Assembly: GCF_005768555.2 (NCBI RefSeq)
Contig: NZ_VCHX02000166.1
Location: 32,006 to 96,005, forward strand
DNA from: Streptomyces sporangiiformans
GTDB taxonomy: Bacteria > Actinomycetota > Actinomycetes > Streptomycetales > Streptomycetaceae
Direction of reading: 5' to 3'
Length of the DNA: 64,000 nt
The position numbers and the translations under genes are program-made. Under the pieces are notes generated by a model. It searched no databases, was not told where the DNA came from, and saw nothing but the letters and a program-made list of their open reading frames with translations. Within the stretch, counting starts at the first letter, position 1; each line of letters begins with the position of its first letter. Shown one piece after another: positions 34,096-42,936 of the stretch.

Positions 34096-34974
34096 CTACT
34101 CCTTGGTGGCGCCGGCGAGCATCCCGCTGACCAGGAAACGCTGGGCGAAGAGGAAGACGATCAGTACGGGTGTGATGGCCACGAGCGTCGCCAGGGCCAG
34201 CTGCGGCCGCTCGATCGCGAGGGTGCCGACGGCCGGATTGAAGGACGGCACATTGCTGAGCAGGGTCCCGACCCCCACCTGGATGGGCATCTGGCCGCTC
34301 TCGGGCAGCATCACGTAGGGCAGGAAGTAGTTGGTCCAGTTGGCGACGAAGCTGAAGAACCCGACGAGCGCGATCACCGGTGTCGCCAGCGGCAGCGCGA
34401 TGTGGCGGAAGACACCGAACTCCGAGCAGCCGTCCATCCGTGCCGCCGCCAGCAGATCCTTCGGTACCGCGGTGGTGAAGTAGATGTACGTCAGATACAC
34501 GCCGAACGGGTAGAACGAGTACGGCAGGATGATCGACCACATCGTGCCGATCAGTTGCACCGCGTTGATCTCCAGGAACAGCGGCACCACCAGCGTGGCG
34601 GTCGGCATGAGCATCACGACCAGGGTCGACACGAGCAGGGCGTGCCGGCCGCGGAACTCGGTCATGGCCAGCGCGTAGCCCGCCGGGATGGCCACGCAGA
34701 GCGTGATGACCAGTGAGATCAGCGCGTACAACGTCGAGTTGCCGAGCCACTGCAGGACGGCGTTGTCCTGGAACGCGGTGAGGGCGTCCCAGTTGGCCCT
34801 GAGGGTGTGCCAGGAGCCGAAGGAGAGCGGGCTGCCGTGGACGAGTTGCTGATCGGTCTTGGTCGCCGCGAGGACGAGCCACAGCACCGGCAGCACGAAG
34901 AACACCAGGAAGACGAGCAGGACGGAGCCGGTCAGCAGACGGGGCACGAGGCGGCGCGGGGAACTAGTCGGCAT
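34096..34974 (-). CDS. ABC sugar transporter permease, MalG type
   Basis: 292 residues from ATG 34974. About six hydrophobic spans begin with VLLVFLVFFVLPVLWLVLA. The EAA loop contacting the ATPase reads AAARMDGCSEFGVFRHIALP. Its start lies inside the end of the partner permease gene (11-bp overlap). With that permease and the binding protein upstream it imports a sugar or oligosaccharide, here probably fucose-containing. No ATPase gene is present; streptomycetes commonly share MsiK. Confidence 0.88.
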   Translation of the reverse strand: MPTSSPRRLVPRLLTGSVLLVFLVFFVLPVLWLVLAATKTDQQLVHGSPLSFGSWHTLRANWDALTAFQDNAVLQWLGNSTLYALISLVITLCVAIPAGYALAMTEFRGRHALLVSTLVVMLMPTATLVVPLFLEINAVQLIGTMWSIILPYSFYPFGVYLTYIYFTTAVPKDLLAAARMDGCSEFGVFRHIALPLATPVIALVGFFSFVANWTNYFLPYVMLPESGQMPIQVGVGTLLSNVPSFNPAVGTLAIERPQLALATLVAITPVLIVFLFAQRFLVSGMLAGATKE

Positions 34975-35878
34975 CGAAGAACCCCGACCGTGCGACGAAG
35001 ACGGCGGCGGCCGACACACTGACGACCAGGAGCTCCACCGAGACGGCGGCGGCGCCGTTGACGTTGTTCATCTGGAAGGCGAAGTCGTACGTCAGCTGGT
35101 TCAGCGAGTAGTCGCGTCCGGCCACGCCCACACTGGCGAGGGACAGCAGCTGCGGCTCCACGAAGAGCTGCGCACCGCCCGCGAAGGCCAGTATCACCAT
35201 GTACACGATCCACTTGCGGAGCATGGGGATCTGGATGTGCCAGGCGGTCTGCCAGGCGCCCGCGCCGTCGATGCGCGCGGCTTCCATGACGTCGGTGGGG
35301 ATGTTGTTGAGCGCGCCGTAGATGACGACGATCCAGCCGCCCGCGCCGGTCCAGAACGCGATGACCGTGAACAGCAGGGGCAGGTTGCCGGGCGCGATCA
35401 CCTCGCCGAAGGTGTCGAACCCCAGCGTGCCCAGCAGCGAACTGACCGGGCTCACCGTCGGGTCGAGCATGAACAGCCACACCAGCACACTCGCGGCGCC
35501 GGCGAGCGCTCCGGGGATGTAGAAGAGGAAGCGCAGGGACCTGCTGAGGGAGCCCGAGGCGAGGCGGTGCAGCAGCAGCGCCAGGCTCACCACGAACACC
35601 ACGAGGGAGACCAGCCAGAACAGCAGGTACAGCGCGACATGGCCGACGGCGTCCATGAAGCGGAAGTCCTGTGCGGTGGTGACGAAGTTGCTGAAGCCGG
35701 TGAAGGTGCCCCCGGCGTCGGTGAACGCGAAGTACACGGCGTACCCGGTAGGCAGGATGCCGAACGCGATCAGGAGCAGCACGTAGGCCGCGACGAAGGC
35801 GATGCCGGCCCGGCTCTGCCGGTCGGTGCCGCTGAGGCGCCGACGGGCGGAGCCGGACGCGGAGTGGCCGAGGGTCAC
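34964..35878 (-). CDS. ABC sugar transporter permease, MalF type
   Basis: 304 residues from GTG 35878, which overlaps the binding-protein stop (GTGA). Hydrophobic spans include AGIAFVAAYVLLLIAFGILP and FLFYIPGALAGAASVLVWLF. The EAA loop is EAARIDGAGAWQTAWHIQIP. It forms the channel with the MalG-type partner. Confidence 0.88.
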   Translation of the reverse strand: MTLGHSASGSARRRLSGTDRQSRAGIAFVAAYVLLLIAFGILPTGYAVYFAFTDAGGTFTGFSNFVTTAQDFRFMDAVGHVALYLLFWLVSLVVFVVSLALLLHRLASGSLSRSLRFLFYIPGALAGAASVLVWLFMLDPTVSPVSSLLGTLGFDTFGEVIAPGNLPLLFTVIAFWTGAGGWIVVIYGALNNIPTDVMEAARIDGAGAWQTAWHIQIPMLRKWIVYMVILAFAGGAQLFVEPQLLSLASVGVAGRDYSLNQLTYDFAFQMNNVNGAAAVSVELLVVSVSAAAVFVARSGFFDAD

Positions 35879-37236
35879 TGCTCGACCTTGTATCCGTTGG
35901 ACTTGGCGTGCTTGACGATGGAGTCCTGCCAGGCCGGCAGCATCGAGACGATGGACTTGCCCTGGGTCAGGCCCGGCTTGACGGTGGCCGCCCAGATCGC
36001 CTCCTGGCTGAACTGGCCCGAGCCCCACTCCGGCCACACCTGGGAGGCGGCGGCGGAGAGCGCGCTCAGGTCGCCGGCGAAGTAGCCGGAGGCGTCCTGC
36101 TGCTTCAGCCATGCCTCGGCCGCCGGCGCGTAGGCCGGGAAGCCGGGCGACTTCTCCGCCTGGTAGGCGTTGTCGGTGGTGACCCACTTCAGGAAGTCGG
36201 TGGCCGCCTTGAGGTGGGTGGAGTGCTGGGACAGCAGCCAGGTGCCGCCGCCGACGTTGCCGGTGGACGGCGCGTCGTCGCCCTGCCACTGCGGCATGGG
36301 CGCCGCCCCGATCTGCTGGGCGGGGACCTTGAGGGTGTCCTTGAAGACCGCGCCGCCGTACCAGGCCGGGCCCGGCATGAGCAGGATCTTGTCGGCCTTG
36401 TTCTTGCCGAAGTCGGTGCTGAAGACGCCGCTGATGGACATGGACTTGTTCTTGATCAGCACGTCCAGGAGCGTGGCCATCCTGGTGCAGTTCTCGCTGG
36501 TGGTGTTCACCGACACGGACTTGGGGCCGGTGATGTGGTTGGCGCCGCACTTGCTCGCCCACAGATAGATCTCGGGGGTGAAGGAGTCACCCGCGTCACC
36601 GACGAGATAGCCCGGATGCTCCTTGGCCACCTTCGTGCCGAGCTTCTGGTACTCCTCCCACGTCGTCGGCACCGTGTAGCCGAACTTCTTCATCAGCGGG
36701 GCGTTGTACCAGAGCACCGCCTGGGAGAGGTCGTTGCGCAGACAGTAGACGGTGCCGTCGACCGTGCAGACGTCGTTGGCGCCCTTGGCGAACTTCCCCA
36801 GGGTCGACTCGGAAATCAGACCCTTGTTGAGCGGAGCGGCGAAGCCCGCGTCGACCGCCCAGGAGGTCTCGTTGTTCTGGGAGCTGAACACGACGTCCGG
36901 CCAGCCCTTGCCGGTGCGGTTGAACAACTGGACCTTCGTCTGCAGGTAGTTGGACCCGTTGGCGTTGCCGTCATAGCTGACGATGTCCAGCTTCACCTCC
37001 GGGTGCAGCTGCTGGTACAGCTTCGCGGCGTCCATCCGGGTCGCGTCCACCCAGACGGTCAACGCCCCGTCCTTCTGCGGCGCCTGGGCGAAGCCGTCCT
37101 TGGTGGTCTTACCGGCGGTGCCGCCGCCGCAGGCCGTCACGGTCAGCAGCACAGTGACCGCGCACCCGGCCAGCGATGCCGCTCGCTTCCTGCCGAGGGC
37201 TCTCTTCGGGCTGGACGAGGACTGGTTGACGGTCAT
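35875..37236 (-). CDS. Sugar-binding lipoprotein of the fucose-locus ABC importer
   Basis: 453 residues from ATG 37236. A lipoprotein signal ends in LLTVTACGGG, with the lipidated Cys near residue 35. The rest is a typical family-1 solute-binding protein: FNRTGKGWPDVVFSSQNNE, YTVPTTWEEYQKLGTKVAK and a C-terminal QEAIWAATVKPGLTQGKS. First gene of the leftward fucose operon, divergent from the GntR regulator across 396 bp. Confidence 0.88.
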   Translation of the reverse strand: MTVNQSSSSPKRALGRKRAASLAGCAVTVLLTVTACGGGTAGKTTKDGFAQAPQKDGALTVWVDATRMDAAKLYQQLHPEVKLDIVSYDGNANGSNYLQTKVQLFNRTGKGWPDVVFSSQNNETSWAVDAGFAAPLNKGLISESTLGKFAKGANDVCTVDGTVYCLRNDLSQAVLWYNAPLMKKFGYTVPTTWEEYQKLGTKVAKEHPGYLVGDAGDSFTPEIYLWASKCGANHITGPKSVSVNTTSENCTRMATLLDVLIKNKSMSISGVFSTDFGKNKADKILLMPGPAWYGGAVFKDTLKVPAQQIGAAPMPQWQGDDAPSTGNVGGGTWLLSQHSTHLKAATDFLKWVTTDNAYQAEKSPGFPAYAPAAEAWLKQQDASGYFAGDLSALSAAASQVWPEWGSGQFSQEAIWAATVKPGLTQGKSIVSMLPAWQDSIVKHAKSNGYKVEQ

Positions 37237-37632
37237 GAGTGACTCCACTGGGTGTGCGGGTGCCCCGAGCAGATGGGGCAGGCGGCGCGAGCGGGTGGGC
37301 GAGTGACGCGAGCCGGGACGACGCTGGGCCGGCCCGGAAGGGCGACGGAGACGGAGGAGGCGGCTGTGCTGCGATCGGCGTGGAAGAAATTAGCCGCCTT
37401 ATCGAGTGGTACGTCAAGGGTGCGTGCAACGTTCCCTCGCTGAATTTCCTGCGGCGAGCGAGCAGTTGTGCCAGCTGTGCCCGATAAAGGCTATTTATGC
37501 ACTCGGATGGCCATGATCATCGCTGTGGATCTTGCTCGGAATGAGTACGACTTATATCTCCTGTGCGCTACGATGATGTCGGCTCCATCGCGATCAGTCG
37601 CGTGAGCAGAAGTCACCCGGGAGGCAGCGCAG
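37237..37632. promoter_or_regulatory. Divergent promoter region of the fucose operon and gntR
   Basis: 396 bp between the binding-protein gene and the regulator. It is clearly A+T-richer at 37380-37580, where promoters are expected. An ATGATCAT palindrome lies at 37513-37520. No dyad of the size expected for a GntR operator stands out. Confidence 0.5.
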
Positions 37633-38430
37633 ATGGACGACACGCCAGCGATCGAAGCGGCCTTGCCGGCTCAAGTCCCTGCTGCCGTGCCCGCGGGGGT
37701 GGCCGGCTCGGACGAGCGGCGTGACTACCGTCCCGGGTACGAGATCGTGGCGGAGCGGATCCTCGCGTACATCGCCGAGGAGCGCCTGGCGCCGGGTGAC
37801 CGGCTGCCCACGGAGATCGACCTCGCCCGGACGCTGGACACCAGCAGGGCGGTGGTGCGGGAAGCCGTCAAGATCCTTTCGGCGCTGGGTCGGGTACGGG
37901 CGCACAAGGGGCGGGGTCTGTTCGTCGCGGACGACGAAGGCATGCTCATCACCAGCCGGTGGGGAGGCTTCTTCCGCCCCGTCGACATCGATCACGTGCT
38001 GATGCTGTTCGAGTTCCGCAGGGTCCAGGAGATGGCCGCCAGCAGTCTGGCGGCCACCCGCGCCACCCCCTCGGAGCTGCGCACCATCGAAGTCGCCATG
38101 GAGCAGTGCCGGCACGGGTTCGTTCACGGTCAGGTCGACGTGTTCAACCAGGCGGACGAGGACTTCCACGCGGCCGTGTCGGCGGCCTCGCACAACACGT
38201 TCCTCGTCAGCGCCGTGCGGGACGCGCGACGCCTGCAGCGCCAGTCCAGCGCCATCGGTATCCACGACTCGTTCGGGGAGAACACCGAGGCGGCCATCGA
38301 GGAGCACGAGGCGATCTACCGGGCCATCCGTGACGGCCGCCCCGAGGAAGCGGCGCAGGCCACCGCGGCACACCTCGACCGAACCCTGGAGGACTACCGG
38401 CGCGAGATCCAGCGTCGTCTGTTCGGCTGA
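37633..38430 (+). CDS. GntR/FCD-family transcriptional regulator
   Basis: 265 residues. The N-terminal winged helix (~35-100) reads PGDRLPTEIDLARTLDTSRA then VVREAVKILSALGRVRAHKG. The C-terminal FCD all-helical ligand domain has the metal-binding-type pattern DEDFHAAVSAASHN and EEHEAIYRAIRDGRPEEA. FCD regulators usually sense sugar acids or organic acids. It is divergent from the fucose operon and upstream of a GH43 gene, so it probably controls one or both, with a fuconate-pathway intermediate as a candidate ligand. Start ATG 37633, GGAGG about 12 nt upstream. Confidence 0.87.
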   Translation: MDDTPAIEAALPAQVPAAVPAGVAGSDERRDYRPGYEIVAERILAYIAEERLAPGDRLPTEIDLARTLDTSRAVVREAVKILSALGRVRAHKGRGLFVADDEGMLITSRWGGFFRPVDIDHVLMLFEFRRVQEMAASSLAATRATPSELRTIEVAMEQCRHGFVHGQVDVFNQADEDFHAAVSAASHNTFLVSAVRDARRLQRQSSAIGIHDSFGENTEAAIEEHEAIYRAIRDGRPEEAAQATAAHLDRTLEDYRREIQRRLFG

Positions 38431-38560
38431 CGCCGCCCGTCGGCGCGCCGTGCGCGCCCTGTCCCGGCCGCCGCACGTCCCGGAAAGACGCGGACGATCC
38501 GTTGACTTCTGTGCGGCAGGGACTCTAACTTCGGCGTCGATCGGTTCGACAAGCCGCCAG

Positions 38561-38580
38561 TTGTTCGATATATCGACCAA
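38561..38580. promoter_or_regulatory. Palindromic operator candidate upstream of GH43 (site A)
   Basis: TTGTTCGATATATCGACCAA: a 12-bp perfect core TCGATATATCGA with outer TTG/CAA arms, 232 bp upstream of the GH43 start. A closely related site occurs at 46317-46336, upstream of another GH43 gene. Its A+T-rich centre is unusual for this genome. Confidence 0.65.
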
Positions 38581-38811
38581 GGTCGTTCCGTCAGTCGCGT
38601 GTCCCAAAGGATCGTTGCCCAGGCGTCCGGGGGTCTGCCTTCGTCATGCCGCCACCACCCCCGCGCAGCGCGGGTGAGGGGCGTCAGCCCGCTGGGACGC
38701 GGCACGCACGACGCGAAGGCCGTGTCCCTTCCATGTTCTCCCTCCCGCGTTCTCCCCGCGGTGTGCACCCACCGCTCCCGCACGTGATGACCTCCAGCCA
38801 AGGACTGCATC

Positions 38812-40863
38812 GTGGACCTCACCAGAAGACAACTCGGCCGGCTCGCCGCGGTCGGTACCGGCGCCCTCCTCCTCCCGGGCCTGCTCCCGTCGAGCACGGC
38901 GGCGGCAGACTCGTTTCCGGCCACAAAGTGGGGTGACCAGGGCGACGGCACGTACGCCAACCCGATCGTCCCGGCCGACCTGAGTGACTGGGACTGCATC
39001 CGGGTCGGCTCCGACTACTACGGCATCACCAGCACGTTCGGACACTCGCCCGGCATGGCCGTCCTGCACTCGAAGGACCTGGTCAACTGGCGCACGCTCG
39101 GCGGCTCGGTCGACGACGTCACCCGCATCGGACCGGAGCTGAACTGGGACCGGATGAACCGCTACGGCCGCGGTGTGTGGGCCGGGGCCATCCGCTACCA
39201 CGCGGGGCGGTACTGGGTGTACTTCAACACCCCCGACGAGGGCTTCTTCATGACGTCGGCCCCGTCACCGACCGGGCCCTGGGAGCCGTTGCACTCGATG
39301 TGGCGGACCTCCGGCTGGAACGACGTGTGCCCGTTCTGGGACGACGACGGCCAGGGCTACCTGGTCACCACGCACTACTCGGACAACTACAAGATCCACC
39401 TCTACAAGCTGTCCGAGGACGGCAAGTCGCTGGTCGGCCCGGCCCCGGTGATCCACCAGTCGAACCGCAGCGAGGCCAGCAAGCTGTACAAGATCGACGG
39501 TGTCTACTACCACCTGTTCAGCGAGGTGAAGCCCGAGGGCCGGGTCCTCATGATGAACCGCGGTTCCAGCCTCTACGGCCCCTTCGAGACCCGGCAGCTG
39601 CTGCACGTCAACACCTCGGTCGACCGCGAGCCCAACCAGGGCGGGCTGGTGCAGACCCCGGGCGGCGACTGGTACTTCGTGACCCACCACGGCCACGGCG
39701 GCTGGGAGGGGCGCGTGCTGTCCCTGCTGCCGGTGACCTGGGTGGACGGCTGGCCGATCATCGGCACGGTGGGCTCGGACGGCATCGGCACCATGGCGTG
39801 GACGGGTCAGTTGCCCGCCATCGGCACCCCTGGCCTCCCCGTCGACGCGTTGCCCGCCGTCGTGACCAGCGACTCGTTCACCGGCACCCGCCTCAAGCCG
39901 CAGTGGGAGTGGTACTACCAACCCCGCGCGGGCTACTGGTCGTTGACCGAACGCCCCGGCTATCTGCGGCTGAAGGCGTTCGCACCGCTGGCCGGGGACA
40001 ACCTGATGAAGGTGGGCAACACCCTCACCCAGCGAGTGCTGCGCACCGCGGGCGGCGCCACGGTGACCGTCCGCCTCGAACTGGCCGGCCTCGCCGATGG
40101 CCAGCACGCCGGGCTGTGCCACTACGCCGCCACCTACGCCGGACTGGGTGTCCGACGCTCCGGGACCACCACCACGATCGAGCACAACGCAGGCGGCACG
40201 CTGACCAGCGGCGCGGCCATCACGCAGAACGCCGTGTGGCTGCGCACCACGTGGGACGTGAACGGGGTCAGCCGCTTCTCCTACAGCCTCGACGGGAGCA
40301 CGTTCACCCAGGTCGGTGGCACCTACCAGCTCACCTGGGGCGGCTACCGCGGCGACCGGATCGGCCTGTACACCTACAACCCGGGCGGCACCGGTCACAT
40401 CGACGTGGACTCGGTGCAGTACACCATCGCCCCCGCGCGGACGTACACATGCGTCAGCGTGCGCAGCGGCAAGGTGGCCGACGTCTCCGGTGGGTCCGGC
40501 GCGGACGGCGCCGCCGTGATCCAGTGGACCGACAAAGGCGCGACGAACCAGCAGTGGGCCTTCCAGTCCACGGCAGACGGCTACCACACCATCACCTGCG
40601 TCCGCAGCGGCAAGGTGCTCGACGTGGCCGGATCCTCCACGGCGGACGGCGCGCGGGTCGTACAGGCGACCCCCGACGGCAGGGCCAGCCAGCAGTGGCA
40701 GCTGCGCCCGCTGTCCGGCGGTGTGTTCCAGGTGGTCAACCGCAACAGCGGCAAGGTGCTCGACGTCACCTCCGGCAGCACGGCCGACGGCGCCGCGCTG
40801 ATCCAGTACGCCGACCGGGGCAGCACCAACCAGCAGTGGACGTTCCGCCGGGTCACCGGCTAG
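38812..40863 (+). CDS. Secreted GH43 glycosidase with GH43 C-terminal and ricin domains
   Basis: 683 residues from GTG 38812 with AAGGA about 9 nt upstream. A Tat-type signal (LTRRQLGRLAAVGTG) is followed by a five-bladed propeller: YANPIVPADLSDWDCIRVG around the catalytic Asp, WNDVCPFWDDDGQGYL and HLFSEVKPEGRVLMMN as the candidate acid. Residues ~345-545 form a concanavalin-like GH43 C2 domain. A ricin trefoil closes the protein, with three QQW repeats. Such enzymes are beta-xylosidases or alpha-L-arabinofuranosidases. The next gene downstream is an IS. Confidence 0.85.
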   Translation: MDLTRRQLGRLAAVGTGALLLPGLLPSSTAAADSFPATKWGDQGDGTYANPIVPADLSDWDCIRVGSDYYGITSTFGHSPGMAVLHSKDLVNWRTLGGSVDDVTRIGPELNWDRMNRYGRGVWAGAIRYHAGRYWVYFNTPDEGFFMTSAPSPTGPWEPLHSMWRTSGWNDVCPFWDDDGQGYLVTTHYSDNYKIHLYKLSEDGKSLVGPAPVIHQSNRSEASKLYKIDGVYYHLFSEVKPEGRVLMMNRGSSLYGPFETRQLLHVNTSVDREPNQGGLVQTPGGDWYFVTHHGHGGWEGRVLSLLPVTWVDGWPIIGTVGSDGIGTMAWTGQLPAIGTPGLPVDALPAVVTSDSFTGTRLKPQWEWYYQPRAGYWSLTERPGYLRLKAFAPLAGDNLMKVGNTLTQRVLRTAGGATVTVRLELAGLADGQHAGLCHYAATYAGLGVRRSGTTTTIEHNAGGTLTSGAAITQNAVWLRTTWDVNGVSRFSYSLDGSTFTQVGGTYQLTWGGYRGDRIGLYTYNPGGTGHIDVDSVQYTIAPARTYTCVSVRSGKVADVSGGSGADGAAVIQWTDKGATNQQWAFQSTADGYHTITCVRSGKVLDVAGSSTADGARVVQATPDGRASQQWQLRPLSGGVFQVVNRNSGKVLDVTSGSTADGAALIQYADRGSTNQQWTFRRVTG

Positions 40864-40881
40864 ACCTACATCGATTCCGCC

Positions 40882-40903
40882 CGCCGGCTGATACGAGCCG
40901 GCG
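40882..40903 (+). terminator. Hairpin after GH43
   Basis: CGCCGGC-TGATACGA-GCCGGCG, 7-bp stem, 19 nt after the stop, without a T run, as common in Streptomyces. Confidence 0.6.
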
Positions 40904-41015
40904 CGGCCGCGGCCCGGCCCGGCGGCTCCTTCGCCGTGGGGCCGGCCGTCACGCATGGGACACGGTGTCCGGTGGCCCCGAGGACACCGTCCCCGCGACC
41001 CGACCACGGTCCTAG

Positions 41016-42414
41016 TACTGCAACGGTGTCTGTCCTGATTGCTGGGCAGTTTCAGGGGCTGTGTCCGCGTCGTCTGTAGTGACTGGTGCGGGCTTGGTGC
41101 TGGCGTCGTCGGCGCCATGTCGACCAGTGCAGGATGTGGTCGATGGGGGTGGGGCGACGATCGGTGAGTCGGGTGATCAGTCGTCGTATCTCGGCGAGAC
41201 TCACCTGGATGAGCTGGGAGGATCCGTTTCTGCTTTCTCCGTGTCCAGTTGGCGGGCCCGCAGGACGGTGAGGAAGGCGTGGGCGGCCATGGCGAGGGTC
41301 ATGTGGCGGTGCTAGCCCGGATAGCGGCGGACCTGGTAGTCGTCCAGGCCGCACTCCTGCTTGGCGGTCTGGAAGCACTCCTCCACCGCCCAGCGGCTGC
41401 CCGCGACACGGATTAGCTGCTCCAGGGTGGTGTCGGCGGGACAGTAGGCGATGTAGTAGGAGATTTCCTCGGGTCTGCTCACGCTGCGGCGGGCGATGAC
41501 CCAGTGCCGACGGTCTTCGCGGTGCCAGGGCCTCACCTCGACGCGGGCCCAGTCGTAGATCCGACGGCCATGTGCTCCCTCGCCGCAGGAACGGCGCTTC
41601 CACTTCTGCCGTGGCAGGGCGGGAAACAGATCGTGGACGGGGTGGTCGATGGCCCAGCGGGTGACGACCGTGTCGTGCCGGGTGGTCGCCATCACGTGGA
41701 AGACATCGGCCTGCTCGAGTTCGAACCGCCAGCCCTTGCTGAACCCGTAAGCGGCATCTGCGGTCACCCACCGAAACGGGATCCGGTCCGTGATGGCCTT
41801 GCGGACCATCGCCTTGGCCATGACCACCTTCGTCTCAAAGGCGATCTCGTCGCCGATGCCGGCCCGCCGGCAGCGTTCCCGGTCGTCCGTCCACGACGTG
41901 GGCAGATACAGCCGTCGGTCGATCAGGGTGCGTCCGCGGCCGGTGGCGTAGGCGAGGAAGACGCCGATCTGGGAGTTTTCCGTGCGGCCCGCGGTGCCGG
42001 AATACTGCCGCTGCACCCCTGCCGAGCGGGTGCCCTTCTTCAAAAAGCCGGTGTCGTCGACGATGAGCACCGCTTCGAGGTCACCGAGGTTGTCGACCAC
42101 GTAGCGGCGCACGTCGTCGAGGACCTCGTCGGCGTCCCACTCGATCCGGTTCAGCATCCGCTGGATACGGTCCGGCCCGCCATGGCCCGCCTCCTCGGCC
42201 AGCGTCCAGCCGTTCTTGCGCTGCAACGGAGCGATCAGCCCCCGCATATAGGCCAGCGCCGACTCCCGCGGCTCCGACCGGTTGAACCGGTGCACGAACC
42301 GCCCGTGCACCACATCCAGTTCACTCGCCCAGACACGCACATCAGCAAGGTTCCCACCCATAACCACACCAACGACGCACCTGGCCAGCAGTCACGGTAG
42401 ACACCGTTGCAGTA
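41016..42414 (-). mobile_element. IS701-family insertion sequence
   Basis: Bounded by 16-bp perfect inverted repeats TACTGCAACGGTGTCT (left 41016-41031, right inverted at 42399-42414) and flanked by CTAG direct repeats (41012-41015 and 42415-42418), the usual IS701 target. The right flank is also the end of a MITE-like element. Length 1399 bp. Confidence 0.88.
41052..42361 (-). pseudogene. IS701 transposase with amber codon and frameshift
   Basis: ATG 42361 begins a good DDE_5-type transposase: AVLIVDDTGFLKKGTRSAGV carries the first catalytic Asp, FRWVTADAAYGFSKG the second, and GSRWAVEECFQTAKQECGLD the Glu. After VRRYPG a TAG stop at 41312 stands where family members have Trp. The frame then resumes as HMTLAMAAHAFLTVL and shifts near 41225 to SLAEIRRLITRLTDRR. 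Two lesions in the C-terminus make autonomous activity doubtful, although the whole DDE triad lies before the stop. Confidence 0.8.
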
Positions 42415-42415
42415 C

Positions 42416-42653
42416 TAGGGGCTGTCGTCAAACTCCCGTCGTCGCCCGGAGGGCGGCCCTGCGGCGTCCGGTGCGTGTTCTCGGCGCGCAGGGCGGAAGT
42501 CCTCGTACTGGGCGTACTCGGGCTCTCGCCCGGCGTGGAGAGTGGGGGTACCCCCTGCTCGAAGAGCTTGGGGGAGCGTGCCGGGCGTCGCGGGGCTGGG
42601 GCACCTCCCACGCCTTTAGGGCAGTGGGGGAGGGAGTCTGCCGACAGCCCCTA
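42416..42653. mobile_element. 238-bp MITE-like element
   Basis: Terminal inverted repeats of 22 nt, TAGGGGCTGTCGTCAAACTC.. at 42416 and its near-exact inverse at 42632-42653 (20 of 22 match). Inside are hairpin-forming stretches around GGGGTACCCCC and CACCTCCCACGCC/GGCAGTGGGGGAGG and no open gene. The IS701 copy is inserted exactly at its left end. Confidence 0.7.
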
Positions 42654-42935
42654 CAACGCCACGAACCACAGCAGGGCGAGAACCCCCGCCCCGGCCGCCG
42701 TCATCAGCATGTTGCTGCGCTTGTGCCCCAGCCAGAGCAGGAGCACCGCGGCGGCGACCGTGAGTACCCGCACCTCACCGTTGAACACGAGCAGCACCCC
42801 GAGAATCGGCAACGCCCCCCATATGAGTCCCCCTCCCCCGACCTGCCGGCCTCCCTCTCCGAGAGCTGCCCACGCGAAGAGATCGACATCCCCCGCACCA
42901 CCACGAGCCGGGCGCACTCGGAGCGTGCGCGTCAC
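42651..42935 (-). CDS. Possible small membrane protein remnant
   Basis: The frame ends at a TAG contributed by the MITE end. Its C-terminal ~55 residues are strongly hydrophobic, with three candidate membrane spans (LPILGVLLVFNGEV, VLTVAAAVLLLWLG, LMTAAGAGVLALLWFVAL). The N-terminal ~38 residues look non-coding and no ribosome site is evident, so the true start may be an internal GTG/TTG near 42800, or the gene is truncated by the mobile element. Confidence 0.3.
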   Translation of the reverse strand: MTRTLRVRPARGGAGDVDLFAWAALGEGGRQVGGGGLIWGALPILGVLLVFNGEVRVLTVAAAVLLLWLGHKRSNMLMTAAGAGVLALLWFVAL

Positions 42936-42936
42936 C

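Noticed and set aside
37513..37520. ATGATCAT as GntR operator
   Set aside because: Too short and common to call an operator without further copies.
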